Assembly (NCBI RefSeq): GCF_949628265.1
Contig: NC_088787.1
Coordinates: forward strand, 32,228,844 to 32,292,843
Origin: Cloeon dipterum
Taxonomy: Eukaryota > Arthropoda > Insecta > Ephemeroptera > Baetidae
Reading direction: 5' to 3'
DNA: 64,000 nucleotides
Every line of letters begins with the position of its first letter. Position 1 is the stretch's first letter. Positions 13,020 to 25,804 of the stretch are shown here, in pieces. A program made the position numbers and the translations under genes. Under the pieces are notes generated by a model. That model was not told where the DNA came from and searched no databases. It was given only the letters and a program-made list of their open reading frames with translations.

Positions 13020-16000
13020 TTATTCTGCACTGGAATTTGAGGTCATCCTCTTGACGAAATTAGTCAAACCTTCTTCAACATCAATCCAATAGCTGTAGCA
13101 AGTAAGCTGAAATTAGAAGTCATCTATTATAAATAAATACAGTCGGTCAAACAACAGATCCTACATTTTTGGCAGCCCACTTTGAAATCGACTTCGTGGC
13201 TTTGCTTTGTTCAGAGAAACGGTCGTCAAGGAGAATGATCGCACCCCAATCATTTTTGTGCCTGATGCATCTTCCAAGGGCTTGATTGATTGCCCTGAAA
13301 TCAAAGCTCCACTTTAATATTCCATTCAAATACGAAAATACTCGATGTGAAGTACCTGAAAGCCTGGATTTCATACCACTGGTTGCCTGGAAGCAGCTGC
13401 CTGTGTTGGTTCTTGTCATTGTACTCTTTCTTCAGCTTAATATTCAAATCCTTGATGTTGGGGTATGGAATACTGACAGTGATAACAGCCCTGGCGTGGT
13501 TGTCTTTGAAGTCTATGCCCTCACTAACCTTCCCTCTACACACTGCCAGCAGCAGAGCTCCTGTCTGCGTCTGACCAACTGATTGAACTGTTTTAACTGC
13601 TAGCCATGAGAACAATTCTTATATTACCTCCTTCCTCAGCTCTCCGGATTGAGCTATCAAATCTCGTCATGGCATCAGAAAAGTCCTTTGCCTGCCTTGG
13701 CTCGACAATCACGTCCTTAATGGCAGTCAGTTTGTGCCAGGCACCAGACATTTGCCACCTTTGATAAAACAATTTTTTTAGCATGCATTGTCAAGAGACC
13801 CTGGTGAATTTATTACCTTTTCATGACGTTTTCTAGAGCAGCGTATGAAGGGAAAAAGCAAAGGACTCCAAATGGTACAATCGAACAAATGCCAAGAATC
13901 GATAGCCCAATCTCATCTTGGTAGTCGATTGTAACTGCGTTTCGGTAAACTCCATTGACGGATTTTCCTCGCGGCCCTGTGGAGACACTTCCAACCCAAA
14001 CCTACGGAGCAGCAATTCTTTTAAATACAATAATCTTTGCTAGTGTTTTACATATTCCTACTTGTGAAGGGCTAATGACGTGATCTGTGGACAGGCTGTG
14101 TGGAAACTTGGCGCCAAGTTCAGATTGGAATGAGGTCATGGGGGACAAGGTGCCAGAAGTCACAATGACACTGCGGGCATCTTGTAGGTCAGCAAACCCA
14201 ATCGCAGGATTCATGCACCACAAATTCAGACCGAGCTCAACTGATGCGTCGACTGACCCTTTTTTCTGCCAGCCACCTTCTGATGGTCCCTGCTCGCGTT
14301 ACAATTAGATTTTTTTTTCATTTCTACAAAAGACAGGTATACCTCTCGATAGACTTTGAAGGCGGTTTCAAAGAGCACCACGTTGTAATCATCTCGGTTG
14401 CCAAGATTTTCACTGAAAATCCTACTCATGACGAGCTTTAGCCCATCAACCATAGTGCGGAGTTGAGGGGAAGCTTTGAACATGTCAGTAATCCGCATAT
14501 TGGCTGTACCCAAACCCTCCTCATCCTTAACTACTTCTGCATTTTTGGTCGGACTCATCTGACCAGCTCCCTCTTCTGAAAAAAGGGCTTCTGCAGCTCT
14601 CTGCAATACATTTAAATAAGTAATGAAGTGAAATACTCCAAATCAAATGTTTTTAAAATATACCCACCACAAATAGATCAAATGCTTTTTTGTCAAATCC
14701 AGCCACTTCCATTTCATTTGCAAATCGACTGCCACTGAAAGTACATGTTCTCTCTCTGGAGAAAGAGTCCTCCAAGCGCAGTTTGCTTGATGCTTCTGTC
14801 ATCCATTTATCAAAGGTCAAAAACGCTTCTTTCTGCGTTAAAGCAGTCAAAGGGGGGTAATAATCATAATTTATAAAAAGAAACCTACCAGCTGGGCACA
14901 CTCAGCTTTCTTGCTGCTAATCATCGACCCTAAATCACAATTTTTTACAGCTTCATTTAAAATTCCTGCAGTGAACTTGAAGCTGTTGGACTCTCTAAAG
15001 GCGTCTTCAATATTGTGCGCCTCATCAAAGAGCAAAATATTGCCAGACAAATTGATATTCATCTGTATTCACACGAATTAATTATTTTGCAAATTAAACA
15101 CTTAATAATTTTACCGACTGTCGGATCAGAGGATCAACAATATAATTGTATGGGCAAAAGATAATGTCTGCAGTAGCCATCAAGTCTCTTGTAGCAAAAT
15201 AAGGGCAGATGCTGAATTTTTTGCAGCCTGCCACAAAATCTTCAATATCCCAAGGAGCTTCAGTCAGGTCCATAGCATCCATCAGGTGTTCAATTGGTTG
15301 ACGAACCAAATTGTTTTTTAAGTGGCATCCCTTCTTTAGAAATATTTTATGCTATGTTGCAACAGTCGAATAAAAGAGCAAAATTACTTTCTTTCGTCCA
15401 TAATTCTCTTCCACTTCCATGCCATTCTTCTCCAGAAGAGACTTGCACATTTCAGTCTTTGACTTAAAGGGATCTTCCAGACGTCTAAGGCAGGAGTGCT
15501 CTCTGCTGTTTAGGATTGTCATTCTAATCGAACAAAATGAGAGAGGTCTTACAACTCAATGACAAGAGCCAAATACACACTTGGTGTTGCTGTAGGGAGT
15601 CCTTGATAGCTCCTCAACAACCTGAGTAATTTGCTTGTGTGTTCGAGTGGCAAAGAAAATTTTGGGAACTCTGGAAACAAAACAGTGAATATAATTGTGC
15701 TACAGATTTTAAGTTTTACAGTACTTGACTTTCACTGGCTTATAAGCAGGTTCTTCTCCCACTTTTTTCTCTGGCTGGGGTTGCTTTTTGGGACTTGTCT
15801 TTTCCCTTTTTTCTGACTTATGCGGAGTCTTCACGGGAGCTGATGATTTCTAATTTGGACAATAATAACAATTAATAGAGGTTAATAAGTTGAGGGAATG
15901 ATGGAAAAAATTACCAAGTGTTTTTTCTTGGGTGATTTGAAGTATTCGTCCGAGTCATCGCTATCAAGAATTGTGACAGGAGTGGCAACTGTAAAATGCA

Positions 16001-16777
16001 TATATAATCACAATTTTAGTCAAAATATCTTGTATGTTACACGTACCCTTCACGTCTTCATCGTCTGACCAACTATCTAGCATGCTCATTCTGTTTCTGG
16101 TTGGATTTTCAGGAATCTGAGCTTCATGCGAGTCACCCTTTGGTGACAACTCAAAGGTTTGTTTTCTGAGAAAACCCGCCTCTTTTTCTTTGGAAATTTC
16201 AATGTCCGGGCCACCTTGGTTCACAAGTTGTGCAGCGTTACTCTCTGAAAATTCTTGGAGCTTTTGTGCCATTTCCTGGCGAGCGGCCAGTTCAGCTTCC
16301 TCTGAGGAAAAGATTGCAGATTGTCATATCAAAAAATTGAAGTGCCTGCCAGATCTACTAGAGACTAAAACATTCTAATTTTATGAATCACCTCTGAACT
16401 GCTTCTGCCATGCTAACAGGGAACAGAGCATAGCCATTGTTTTTCCGGAGCCTGTTGGACTTTCCAGCAAGCAATTTTGTCCAAGCCTCGCACCTGTCAC
16501 AGCCTAAAATTGTAATAAATAAAAATTTAAATATCTTTTTATTCAATCGTCGCGTTACTGCAAAGTGCACATGATGAGACTGCAAAAACATATTAAATTT
16601 TCCTACTATGCTTACCTTGGCCATGCAGGTAAGTTGGCTGGGGTATGGTTTGAGCGCATAAGGAAACTCAACCTTTGTTCCACCGAGTGTGAATTTTCTT
16701 GGCTTGAATACATTGATGCTGCTGCTGCTGCTGCATTCAGACTCGTGTTTGTGACACTCTGGAGATTTGTCCACCAT
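13020..16777 (-). CDS. BRIP1: BRIP1/FANCJ-like Fe-S superfamily 2 DNA helicase
   Basis: Seventeen in-phase coding exons: 16777-16616, 16503-16392, 16301-16047, 15988-15915, 15849-15725, 15670-15581, 15523-15388, 15333-15115, 15062-14889, 14832-14668, 14600-14343, 14289-14062, 14001-13817, 13758-13628, 13578-13356, 13294-13165 and 13106-13020; 917 residues. It opens with [20 protein letters not shown] (Q motif), then Walker [10 protein letters not shown] (about 68-76), a charged insertion, [11 protein letters not shown], four Fe-S cysteines (EHSC, KKGC, GCKK, SIC; about 284-368) and the DEAH box (LLFDEAHN, about 403). The C-terminal helicase motifs are [20 protein letters not shown] and [15 protein letters not shown]. 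The Q-motif context and IFFATRTHK favour BRIP1 over DDX11, RTEL1 or XPD. It should unwind 5'-3' in crosslink and replication-fork repair. The protein stops soon after the helicase core, so the long BRCA1-binding tail of the human protein (about 1249 residues) is absent. Confidence 0.9.
16715..16731. repeat. Trinucleotide (GCT/AGC) run in BRIP1 exon 1
   Basis: Short GCT repeat that encodes the Ser run (ESECSSSSS) near the BRIP1 N-terminus on the minus strand. Confidence 0.7.
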
Positions 16778-18559
16778 TATAGTACCTGCTGAATAATATT
16801 ATGTGCATACATATTATAGCTTTTAAAATAAAAATATATAGTATTTTATTACTGATTCTATTATGCAATAATTATATAATTATAATAGCAGCGAATTACA
16901 CCAATAAAGTGCATAGCATACACAATTAAAAATTTTATTGATTTGGAAATTGAATATTAATAAAAGAGCTTGCTTAATTCAATTAACAAAAACAATCGCT
17001 ATGATTATAATTATAAGTGCAGATATAAGTACATATCTATATTTGGACATCAATTTTCAAAACAATTTTTTTTTGCTTCATGATAAACTATGTCTGTATG
17101 TAATAAATTGTGCCAATTCCGTTAGTCCCAAGGTTTTGTCCATATATTGAGACATTGAGAGTGTTTTGTATATATATATATAATATTCAGGGTTCGCAAA
17201 AACCCGTATTTTTCCGGAAAATCCCACTGCATTGCAAAAAACTTTTGTTGCGGGTTTTTCTGCAATTTTGCGCATTTTCCGAAATACATGCTTTTTTATG
17301 GAGGATCAAAAATTCCCATAATGGATGACCAAATATATGGATTTTAGAAAATCAGTACTTTTTAAGCCACTGATTTCACCAAAAGACTGAAAATTTCAAC
17401 TGTCCTCGTAATTTTCCAAAATTACTGGCTTGTTTGGCGCGAAATATGACTATTTCGGGTTAAATTCGGAAAAATGCGGAAAACCCCAAAACTGGTGGTT
17501 TTTTACAGCTGGTTTTTTGCGCAAAAAAACCAGAGGTACATTTTTGCGCATTGCAAAATTGGCGAACCCTGGTTAAAACGCGTTTTAGCAGCAATAGAAA
17601 AGTGAAAAATGTTGAAGTTATGTTCATATCCGTTCATATCTAATATATTATATGATATTATGATGCACAAACCGCACAAAACATGAATTGACATCTTACA
17701 CAAAATCAGGACATTGACGCAGCCGGCTAAGATGGAGTAGATTAAGATGAAAGATGAAGGTGTTTCCGAATTGAAATCGTTTACAATAAATTTTGACAAT
17801 TTCGCGGTTTAATCTCTCGTCGCACACATGCTCTCAAGGTCAACACAACAAGTGGTGCCACCAATATCTACAAAGTAGCACTCCAATTGTGTTTAGTAAA
17901 TTTTACTAAATTTCAAGTAATTAAAGGAAATAAAGTTAAAATATGAAGCTTAAAATTTAATTAATATAAAATTTTAAAAGTTTCGAAACTTTTAAATAAT
18001 ATAAATATTTAACAACCACTAATCACACGCAACTTAAAGACCTGTATTTTTCAGGTAAGAATTCGTAATGTTGGTAGACTTTGCAATCAGATGACTTGAC
18101 ACCCCCCTCAGAATTTTACGCTGGATAAACCAGTTCTGTTTGACAGTGTGTTATTTTCGTTTTGGAATCGACTTGCCTGTAACACTATCGTGAGTCATTT
18201 AATGTTGTCATTACGCATTTATACGCGAACTCTTAATTTCCTCACACGTTAACTCAAATTATAGTGGTTCCCAAATTTCCCTCATACATAAGGTTCCGCA
18301 ACATTTTGGTATATATCTGTACCGTTGTATGTTTCTTAATTAGAATTGACATAACCAAATTTTTCAAACTTTGGTGATGTTGTTACGTATAATTTCTCAA
18401 GTTTGTACCTTTTCATGAAAAATATTTTTTGCTTGTGCCTAAATTGAGTATGTAATCTGCCAACTTTGTAATTTCAGCAAATCGCAACTTTAAGATGAAA
18501 AACCTCAAACGCTATTAGGAAAATATCATCATACACTTGGTGGTTATATTGCCAATAAT
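16778..18559. promoter_or_regulatory. BRIP1 / UBAP1 divergent intergenic region
   Basis: About 1.8 kb of AT-rich DNA between two divergent start codons. It holds a (TA)n tract near 17168-17180, the hAT-like MITE at 17188-17571, and what appears to be the UBAP1 5' UTR: an acceptor GTAATTTCAG ends at 18479, so an upstream non-coding exon lies near 18.1-18.2 kb. No further gene is visible. Confidence 0.45.
17188..17571. mobile_element. hAT-like MITE, 384 bp
   Basis: The ends are a 10-bp perfect inverted repeat (CAGGGTTCGC ... GCGAACCCTG) that continues imperfectly (CAAAAACCCG versus CAATTTTGCA). The first five bases fit the YARNG end consensus of hAT elements. The interior is full of GGAAAA/TTTTCC and TTTTGCGC motifs in both orientations and has no coding capacity. 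I find no matching 8-bp target duplication in the flanks, so the insertion is old or the border is decayed. Confidence 0.65.
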
Positions 18560-21103
18560 ATGGCTTTTAAGAAACAATTAGTTCAGGATGGTGAGCTAGA
18601 ATCGAATGTGTGGAATGACGCTTATTTGAAAATCTTTTAGTGTCATCGTACTTGGATGGAGTGCCAGTTAAAATTAGCGAAAGATTTCGACCACCTAGAA
18701 AGGTAACCCTTCCAGTTGGTTTCATGAGTCGACTAGAGGGAACTCTTGAAAGCACCTTACAAGACGTGAGTGATTCATTGTAAAATTTCGTTACAACTGA
18801 GTATCTTTTCTCGCAGACAAGCTTTGATTTTTCCCTTGCCAGAAGTGTGTCTAAAAACAGTGGCTATCGAAAATCGCAGAAGGAGATTGTGCGTGAGGAG
18901 CGCAGGGCTCGAATTACTCAGGCTGAGCAGGCTATGCGTCAGCAACGAGATAAAGAGTTGACGGAGCAACTTGAAAAGCTCAATATGAAGTATTGTCCCT
19001 TCTGCACGCTTCAGCTCTAAAATTAACATGGTTAAATTTTGCAGGATGGAAAAGGCTGAAAGTGAAAGTAAGGCCAAGGACTCAACCCCTCCACTGTCTC
19101 CTCCGGCAATAAATGGTTCTGAGGTTGCTCCTCAACCGCAAGTGGCTCCTCAACTCTCGTCTGCAATTCTCACACCTATGTTGCTAGCAGCACCGAAGAG
19201 TAATTCTGAAAACAAGACGATGACAAACTCTTTCAACTTCAAAGACTTTGAAAATGACACGTCGAGTCCCTTTGACAACGTTGAACTGAAAACTATCAAT
19301 GACCTCGAGGAATTGGCGCATGTTTTGCACTCAGAGGCCAAAACCGCACCAGCACCAGAAGCCAGACCCACCTATAACTATGACTCAAGAAACAACAATT
19401 CTTATGCCGAATCTCAGCAGTACTATTATTCAAACCAAGCATCTGCAGTGACTGCCGCCCCGGGCCAATTTTTTTACCCAACACAGCCGCAAACATGGCC
19501 ATATCAACCTTCCTTCAACCCTGCTGCAGGAGCGAAAGAAAATCACGTCTTTCCTTCAGCTGTCTACAGTCAAGCTAATGATGTTAGATACCACTTTCCT
19601 TCGGTTCCTGCCCCGCAAGAATCTGTACCCAGAACATCCAAAAGTGTGCCCGATATCATGGAGGTAGGAGCGTGATAAATATTTATATTTTTGCTTGATG
19701 TTAAATCAATCATACTATAGGAACTTCACAAGGAAGCTGCTTCTAGTCAGACCGCGGCTGTGCAAGTACCCAGAGTGGAGGCGTGTAGAGCAGACTCATT
19801 TGCATCCCACAGGCCCGCAAGTTTTGGCTCAGCTGGATTGGAGGTAACAATGAAACGAGGGGCAAAATTTAACTGTTCAAAATCTGACATCCTCGGATAG
19901 GATAGTTTGATTAGAGGAAAATTGTCTAATGGGAGAGTGTTTAGAAACCATCTAAAATATTTTGATGAATTCTCAAAAACATAATAGAGAATGTGACTGA
20001 AGATGAAAAATTTAATTTATTTAATTCATTTGTGAGAAACAAGACTTGGAAATTAATTTATTACCTGCGTTTTATTGTACAGTAGTACTTTCTTTGGTGT
20101 TTCTTAGAAGATTCATTCGCATTTTGAGCTTTGGAAAAATTCCCTAGACTTTTGTTAATTTTTATCTAACGATCGGAAGGAATTTTAGAGTAAGATGTGT
20201 CTTATCTGGGAGGGTTGATCGAAGTTCATAATTTTTATTGTGCCTTACAAGAACCAAAAGTGTACTTTTTTGTGTAAACCAGTGGCAAGGAAATAGATTT
20301 TTTGGAATTTCCTGGAGTAGCCACTAGTTGAGATGAGAATGTGAAAGTCTAAAATAGCGTCCCTAATTGTTATGGTAAACAGTAAAATTATGTTTAAAAA
20401 GATGATTGAGCAAATTTTTTGTTACGACTTCGATAACTGGACTTTCTTACTCTGATCTTGTTGTTATCTCTAAAATTAAGCGATGGTTTGTTACTGGATA
20501 CAGAGATTGTCATGGAATTTTAATTCAGTAAAATTTTGCAGACCTGTTAAAAAGTGGTTTGAAGGGCAAAAAATTAACAGTGCTATATATTTGATTTCAT
20601 AGAATTGGAAGCCTTGGCCAGATCTAGACAGTCCAGCTGAAACCCCAAGCGGAGAAAGCCCACCACCAACACATCCTGTAGTGACTAGAGTAGCTTCAAA
20701 TTCTCTTGACCGGCTACCACCGAGTGCCCAAAAACTTGCCAGACAAATCAGCGAAATGGGCTTTCCTGTTGCTAAAGTCGTCAGAGCCTGTGAGATCATT
20801 GGTCAAGACCACAAGAAGGTAAGGATGGATTAAATCTCGTTTTTTTTTATCCTTAATATTGTGTGTGCATTGCAGGTTGTAGATTTCTTGCTTCAAGTAC
20901 AGGCCTTAGAGGAGAAAGGCTTCCCTGACACCAAGGTCGAGTATGTGTTAGGCACCCTAAAAATGGACGAGGAAAGGGCTCAGCAATTTCTACCTTCGTT
21001 TGTTCAATTAGTTGATCTGGGATTCAATGAAGAAAAAGTGTCAGCAGCCCTCATTCAGTCGGGCTGTGATCGAGATAAAGCTCTTGATGCCCTCCTCTCC
21101 TAA
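18560..21103 (+). CDS. UBAP1: Ubiquitin-associated protein 1 (ESCRT-I subunit)
   Basis: Seven in-phase exons: 18560-18590, 18641-18765, 18817-18989, 19045-19663, 19721-19843, 20603-20818 and 20876-21103, giving 504 residues (human 502). The N-terminus carries the UMA motif (SSYLDGVPVKISERFRPP, then KVTLPVGF), which docks the protein into ESCRT-I. A basic/charged helix follows (KEIVREERRARITQAEQ), then the conserved patch FNFKDFENDTSSPFDNVELK, and a long Pro/Ser/Gln-rich linker. The C-terminal 110 residues form the tandem overlapping UBA (SOUBA) domain, with repeated MGF/KGF/LGF turns (ISEMGFPVAKV, LEEKGFPDTKV, LVDLGFNEEKV) that bind ubiquitin. The role is sorting ubiquitinated cargo into multivesicular endosomes. 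The 31-nt first coding exon joins phase 1 to the UMA exon. The start is the only Met in frame before UMA. Confidence 0.93.
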
Positions 21104-22027
21104 GTCCCCCATTACTTCCTCTGCTCTTTTTCACTCAACCTTAAGAATGCTAGCAAGAAACATGGTGCATACTATTTTTTTCTTGTGCCACACACACATT
21201 CCTTCAAGTTAAGACTTATTTCAAGCCATTACACACCACACCATTGCTTTCTGTACTTTAGAGTTACAAAAGGAAACGAGATTTGCATTGAACCACCTCG
21301 ATCTATGCTTGCAAATAAAAGCTGCGTGCGTGGCAGTTAAATGATGGTTAAGCATTAAAGAAGTATTTTTAAGATATCATCAATATTGTATTTTACTCCA
21401 AAATGAATCTGATTTTACAGCTTGTCATAATGTTGCTAATGCTTGCGGGAAATAAATTTTCATAATTAATTTTTACCAGTGCGTATTGCATTTATTTTGA
21501 AGTATATACTAATATATGAACGTGGCCAAAGATTGGTATGAAAAATGATGCAAAGATTATCTTTTTTATTCCTAAAAAAATTAAAAATGAAAATATGTGG
21601 GCTTTTCCTTTGGGTATTATTTTGGTGTTATTTGAGTATAACGTCTTATGCCTTAAAAGCATTTAACTCCAAAACACTTAACATGAGTTACAGGTGTGTC
21701 AAAGAAATGAAACGAAAATTCAATAATAATTTCAACTGGTTTTGAAATTTGAAATACTATATTAATGCACACCTCACATAACAGCGAAACCTCGTGATCA
21801 GTGGCGAACATGGAATGCTGCCACCTGGCGGCGCTTTGAGCGATACCCATATCTTCGTAGATTTTGAGGTTTTCGAAGGAACTGCTGACTGGGTGTCGTT
21901 ATCTGCGTTTACGTATAGCCTCTTGATTAGATTTACGAGCTTCAGTTCGAATTTACAACTTTGAGTCCAGTACCTTAAAGTCTGGAGCTCATATTTATAG
22001 ATTTAGAGTCAATCAAGTTCCTTTAAA
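21104..22027. other. UBAP1 3' UTR and SCAMP promoter region
   Basis: The left part is AT-rich, with likely UBAP1 3' UTR; AATAAA-type signals occur at 21315 and 21451. The right part includes a GC-richer patch at 21815-21840 (CCACCTGGCGGCGC) that probably marks the SCAMP core promoter. No gene is seen. Confidence 0.4.
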
Positions 22028-24731
22028 ATGTCTGGCTTTGACGAAAATCCCTTTGGGGAGCCCACGGTGGACAACCCTTTTGCGGTAAGCAACTCCCGAA
22101 CTTTATGCGGAAATGCACTGGTTAATCTAGAAGCAATATTTTCACGAGAAAAACATGTGACTGCAGTCTTTGAGTCACCCTTTTAATGCGCATATTTGAT
22201 GAAAGTCAATTTATCGATGAAATTGTGATTTTCTACGCCTAAAAGATATTTTTATGTTGTTCTATTTTTCAAAATATTATGTGGTGCTACACACATACGT
22301 GCATGCCCATCTCATGATAGACATTATTTTTATAAATTGTGGAAACAATTATCTAAACTGATGATGTTTTTAGGACCCTGCAGTGCAGCAGGCCACCAGC
22401 GGAGTGTCTCAAGCGCAGAGAGGTCTAGACGACTACAATCCTTTTGCAGACCAGCCCCAGCAACCAAAACCAGCCCAAGTATGTAGATACATTAGATACA
22501 TCGAAATCAAAGCCATACAAATTATGTAACTTGTTCACTAATCACGCTGTATAAAAACCAACTAGGTTCGGGGTGCTGCAAACCCTCCTCAGTATCAGTA
22601 TCCGGGAACCCAGAACACCGTCCAGCCTGCTATCATGCAACCCACGCAAGAAACGCTTCCACCCGCTTATGCAAGAAGTGGACAGCAATCGCAGGATCCA
22701 AACGTGACAGCAGAATTTCAGGTATATAAAATTGGATACATTTAGGCAATTAATTTCATAATATGAAATACAAAGAGTGAAAAACTTGAGTAACATAAAT
22801 TCCAGTTATACCAAATAAATAAGAAGAATGGTTCTTAAATATATAGTTGTGCCTTCTGCGCTGCGAAAAGGGCACACGACTGGCAAGACCTTGTCTTTTC
22901 TGACAAAAAAAATAGTAAAATTTTATTGTTTAATAGGCGATTCTAATTTTTTTATTCTTTTCATTCGATTGAATTGGACTGCTTTTAGGAGCTTAAGGTA
23001 AGAAGAGAACTGCATGGTGAAGATTCAACCTTATTTTTTTGCATGCAGTGTGTTACCAATAATATTTATATTGAAGGTCCAATAACAGTTTGATCATTAA
23101 ATTCAATTTCTCTGCACTTTTGGTAGCCTTTTATTGTGTTTTCAATTTTTGTTTTAAGTGCATGCACTTCCCTTTTCAAGTATTTGAATAGTAATTAATT
23201 TTTCATCAACAGAGACGGCAGGAAGAACTCGAGAGGAAAGCTGAAGAGTTGGCGCGCCGAGAGGAAGCTTTGAAGAATGCACCATACAATGTGCGGCAGA
23301 ACAATTGGCCCCCACTCCCTCAGAGCTGCTGCTTTCAACCTTGTTTCTATCAAGATATCAATGTAGACATTCCTCTTGAGTTTCAAAAAGTGGTTCGCAT
23401 GCTCTACTACATTTGGCTGTGTAAGTTTTTGTCGTAAATCAAATTATTTGCGATTTTCATGCATTCTAATGTAGATCATGGCGGAGTGCTACTTCTCAAC
23501 GTCATTGGAGGCTTAATCCTGCTCTTCTACGATGGAAAATTCGTGACGTTTGGATTGTCAATATTCTATGTGTTCTTGTACACACCCTACTCATTCCTGT
23601 GTTGGTACCGACCAGCGTACAAGGCGTTCCGAGATGACAGCTCCTTCAACTTCATGGTTTTCTTTTTCATGTACTTTTTCCAATTTCTCATCACCATGAG
23701 CCACACCATCGGATTCACCAGCGGCGGCGCCTGGTAATTAATATTAACTAGGCTTGTGACACAATATCTCTTAACTATTCAATATTCCAGTGGATTCATC
23801 ATGGCGATTTCAGTATTCAATGATGGTGGCACTGGAGCTGGACATATCATCGTTGGGATCTTGGTCCTCATCATTGCACTCTGCTTCGGAGCTGCTGCTT
23901 GCATGGATATTCTGCTTCTCACTAAGGTAAAATTCAGTCTTAATTTATTTTTGTTCCAATTTGGAACTTTGAGTTAGGTTATAATTGCATGTCTTACTTA
24001 ATTGGAGCAAAATATTGGAATTTAATTTTGATCTTTGTGGTTGCCAGTTTCAAACGTTTTAAAGTAAATTTCATGTATCTATGGAAGACAACATTTATTA
24101 TTCTGAGACATTGATTCCTTATGAACCAAACCAAACACGTTTCTCCTAAAATTGGGTAAATATAAGTTTGAACTCGCTTGTCTTCTGCACCAATATTGAA
24201 TTTAAGCGGGAAAGGAAACAGAAATTGAGTCTTACCATGATGAATCTAGCATTAAGTCATATTTTCATGGTGAAATCAATGCCATTAGTGACGGTATTGA
24301 TGTCAACACAATAACTTTCAATTTGAGGGTTAATAAACCATAAATGGGCATGTTGGTGGACAGTATTGTGATTGTTATTAATTGATTTCTGCATCTTTGG
24401 GCTAATTTGCCATTTGATATTTTCAATATTTAAAACCTGAATGACATCTCTTTCATAAGCTATTATATTTTTGAGTCCTTTATCTTTCAAATAATTGATG
24501 CATTATTTAGAATTAACAAGAAAACGAGTGAAACCAACTAATCACTATGCATTCTAATTACAGGTTCACGCAATCTACAAGAGTTCTGGAGCTAGTTTTG
24601 CTAAGGCGCAGGCGGAGTTTGCGACTGAGTTCATGAAGAATGAGCATGTCCAAGGGGCGGCCCAGCAGGCGGCTACTGCTGCTGTGCGCACCCAGGTCAA
24701 CAATATGACCAGTGGTGGCAATCGCTTCTAG
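22028..24731 (+). CDS. Scamp: Secretory carrier-associated membrane protein
   Basis: Eight in-phase exons: 22028-22084, 22374-22478, 22566-22721, 22989-22997, 23213-23420, 23475-23733, 23791-23926 and 24564-24731; 365 residues. The cytosolic N-terminus has three NPF endocytic motifs (DENPFG, DNPFA, YNPFAD), a Pro/Gln-rich stretch and a coiled-coil helix ([19 protein letters not shown]). Four membrane segments follow, separated by the SCAMP signature loop between segments 2 and 3 ([15 protein letters not shown], the E peptide), and a tail with a helical [10 protein letters not shown] region. SCAMPs recycle between trans-Golgi, endosomes and plasma membrane and act in vesicle trafficking and fusion. 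Exon 4 is only 9 nt (Glu-Leu-Lys) with good borders, and skipping it keeps the frame, so two isoforms are likely. Intron 7 (23927-24563) holds nothing I recognise. Confidence 0.95.
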
Positions 24732-25804
24732 TGCAATCAAAATCCTGAAAATTCCACAATACTTGTGTGTACATAGCTACGATGATGTTATATTTATGAT
24801 ATCTTTCGCCAGACTCTTCTTTCAGTTGTTGGCTTGACTTTGATTTAATTTAGTATTGTTTTTGTACACAGATTTAATTTTCTAGTGATCAATAATGTTT
24901 TCAAATTAGCCAAAATATCTAGGTATATTTTGACTTTAAAGCATTTCAAATTCCCTAGACATAACCTCAACCTTACACCAGATATAACAACTATATTCTC
25001 CTCTTTCACACAAAAATAATATTTTAAAATATTTTCAAAACACTTCATTATAAAATTAAAGCTTATTATATTACAAGAACTTTAACAAACTATTACATCA
25101 TAAAACAAAAGTAAATAAGGTGATCTAATGTGAGAAATGTTAAGTTATTTTCAATAATGATGTTCATTTTCACAAGTATAAGTGCATTATTATCATTTTT
25201 TTGTTGAACAAAATATTTATGGTGTTTTAAAAATGTATACTTGTGTCTATGAAATACAAATAAACTGCTGTGGAAATGGAAAATATACCATAGTATTATT
25301 TAACGCTTCAATATCTTTGATAAGAAAAACTTATTTTCAGAACATTTTAACTAAGATTTAATTACATATTTTTTGCTTTCGCGGCCGAGTTGTATCCTGT
25401 GTGAAAATGAGGCATGCGCAAAAAGCACCTGAAAATCCTGCAGGCACGCCTACAAATCGCCAACAAGGAGTTTATTATGAACTGCGGCGAGTTTCGAGCT
25501 GTGCTGTGTTGTGTGATGTTCACAGGTTGTAGGAAGGATTAAGCCAGGCCTTGCAATCATAAAAATGGATTCTGATCGCAATTGTTAGCTACAATTAAAT
25601 TTCAAATGAGACGCATTTGAAACTAATTATGTCAGCGCTAAAATATAATGGTATGCTTTATATTCCCATTGTATTAATGGAATGGTAATTTATTAAACTA
25701 AATTTTACAGGCTCAGGTTGAAGCGTACACCTGGCACACTGTCACACACATATTTTACTACTTGATGAACTGCTGCAGCCTTTAAAACTTTCTGCGCCGG
25801 GCTC
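24732..25804. other. SCAMP 3' UTR and PAL promoter/5' UTR
   Basis: The AT-rich stretch to about 25.35 kb fits a SCAMP 3' UTR (an AATAAA-type signal is near 25258). A GC-richer patch at 25380-25530 may be the PAL promoter. The PAL 5' UTR appears split: the acceptor ATTTTACAG ends at 25710, upstream of the start codon at 25805. Confidence 0.4.
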
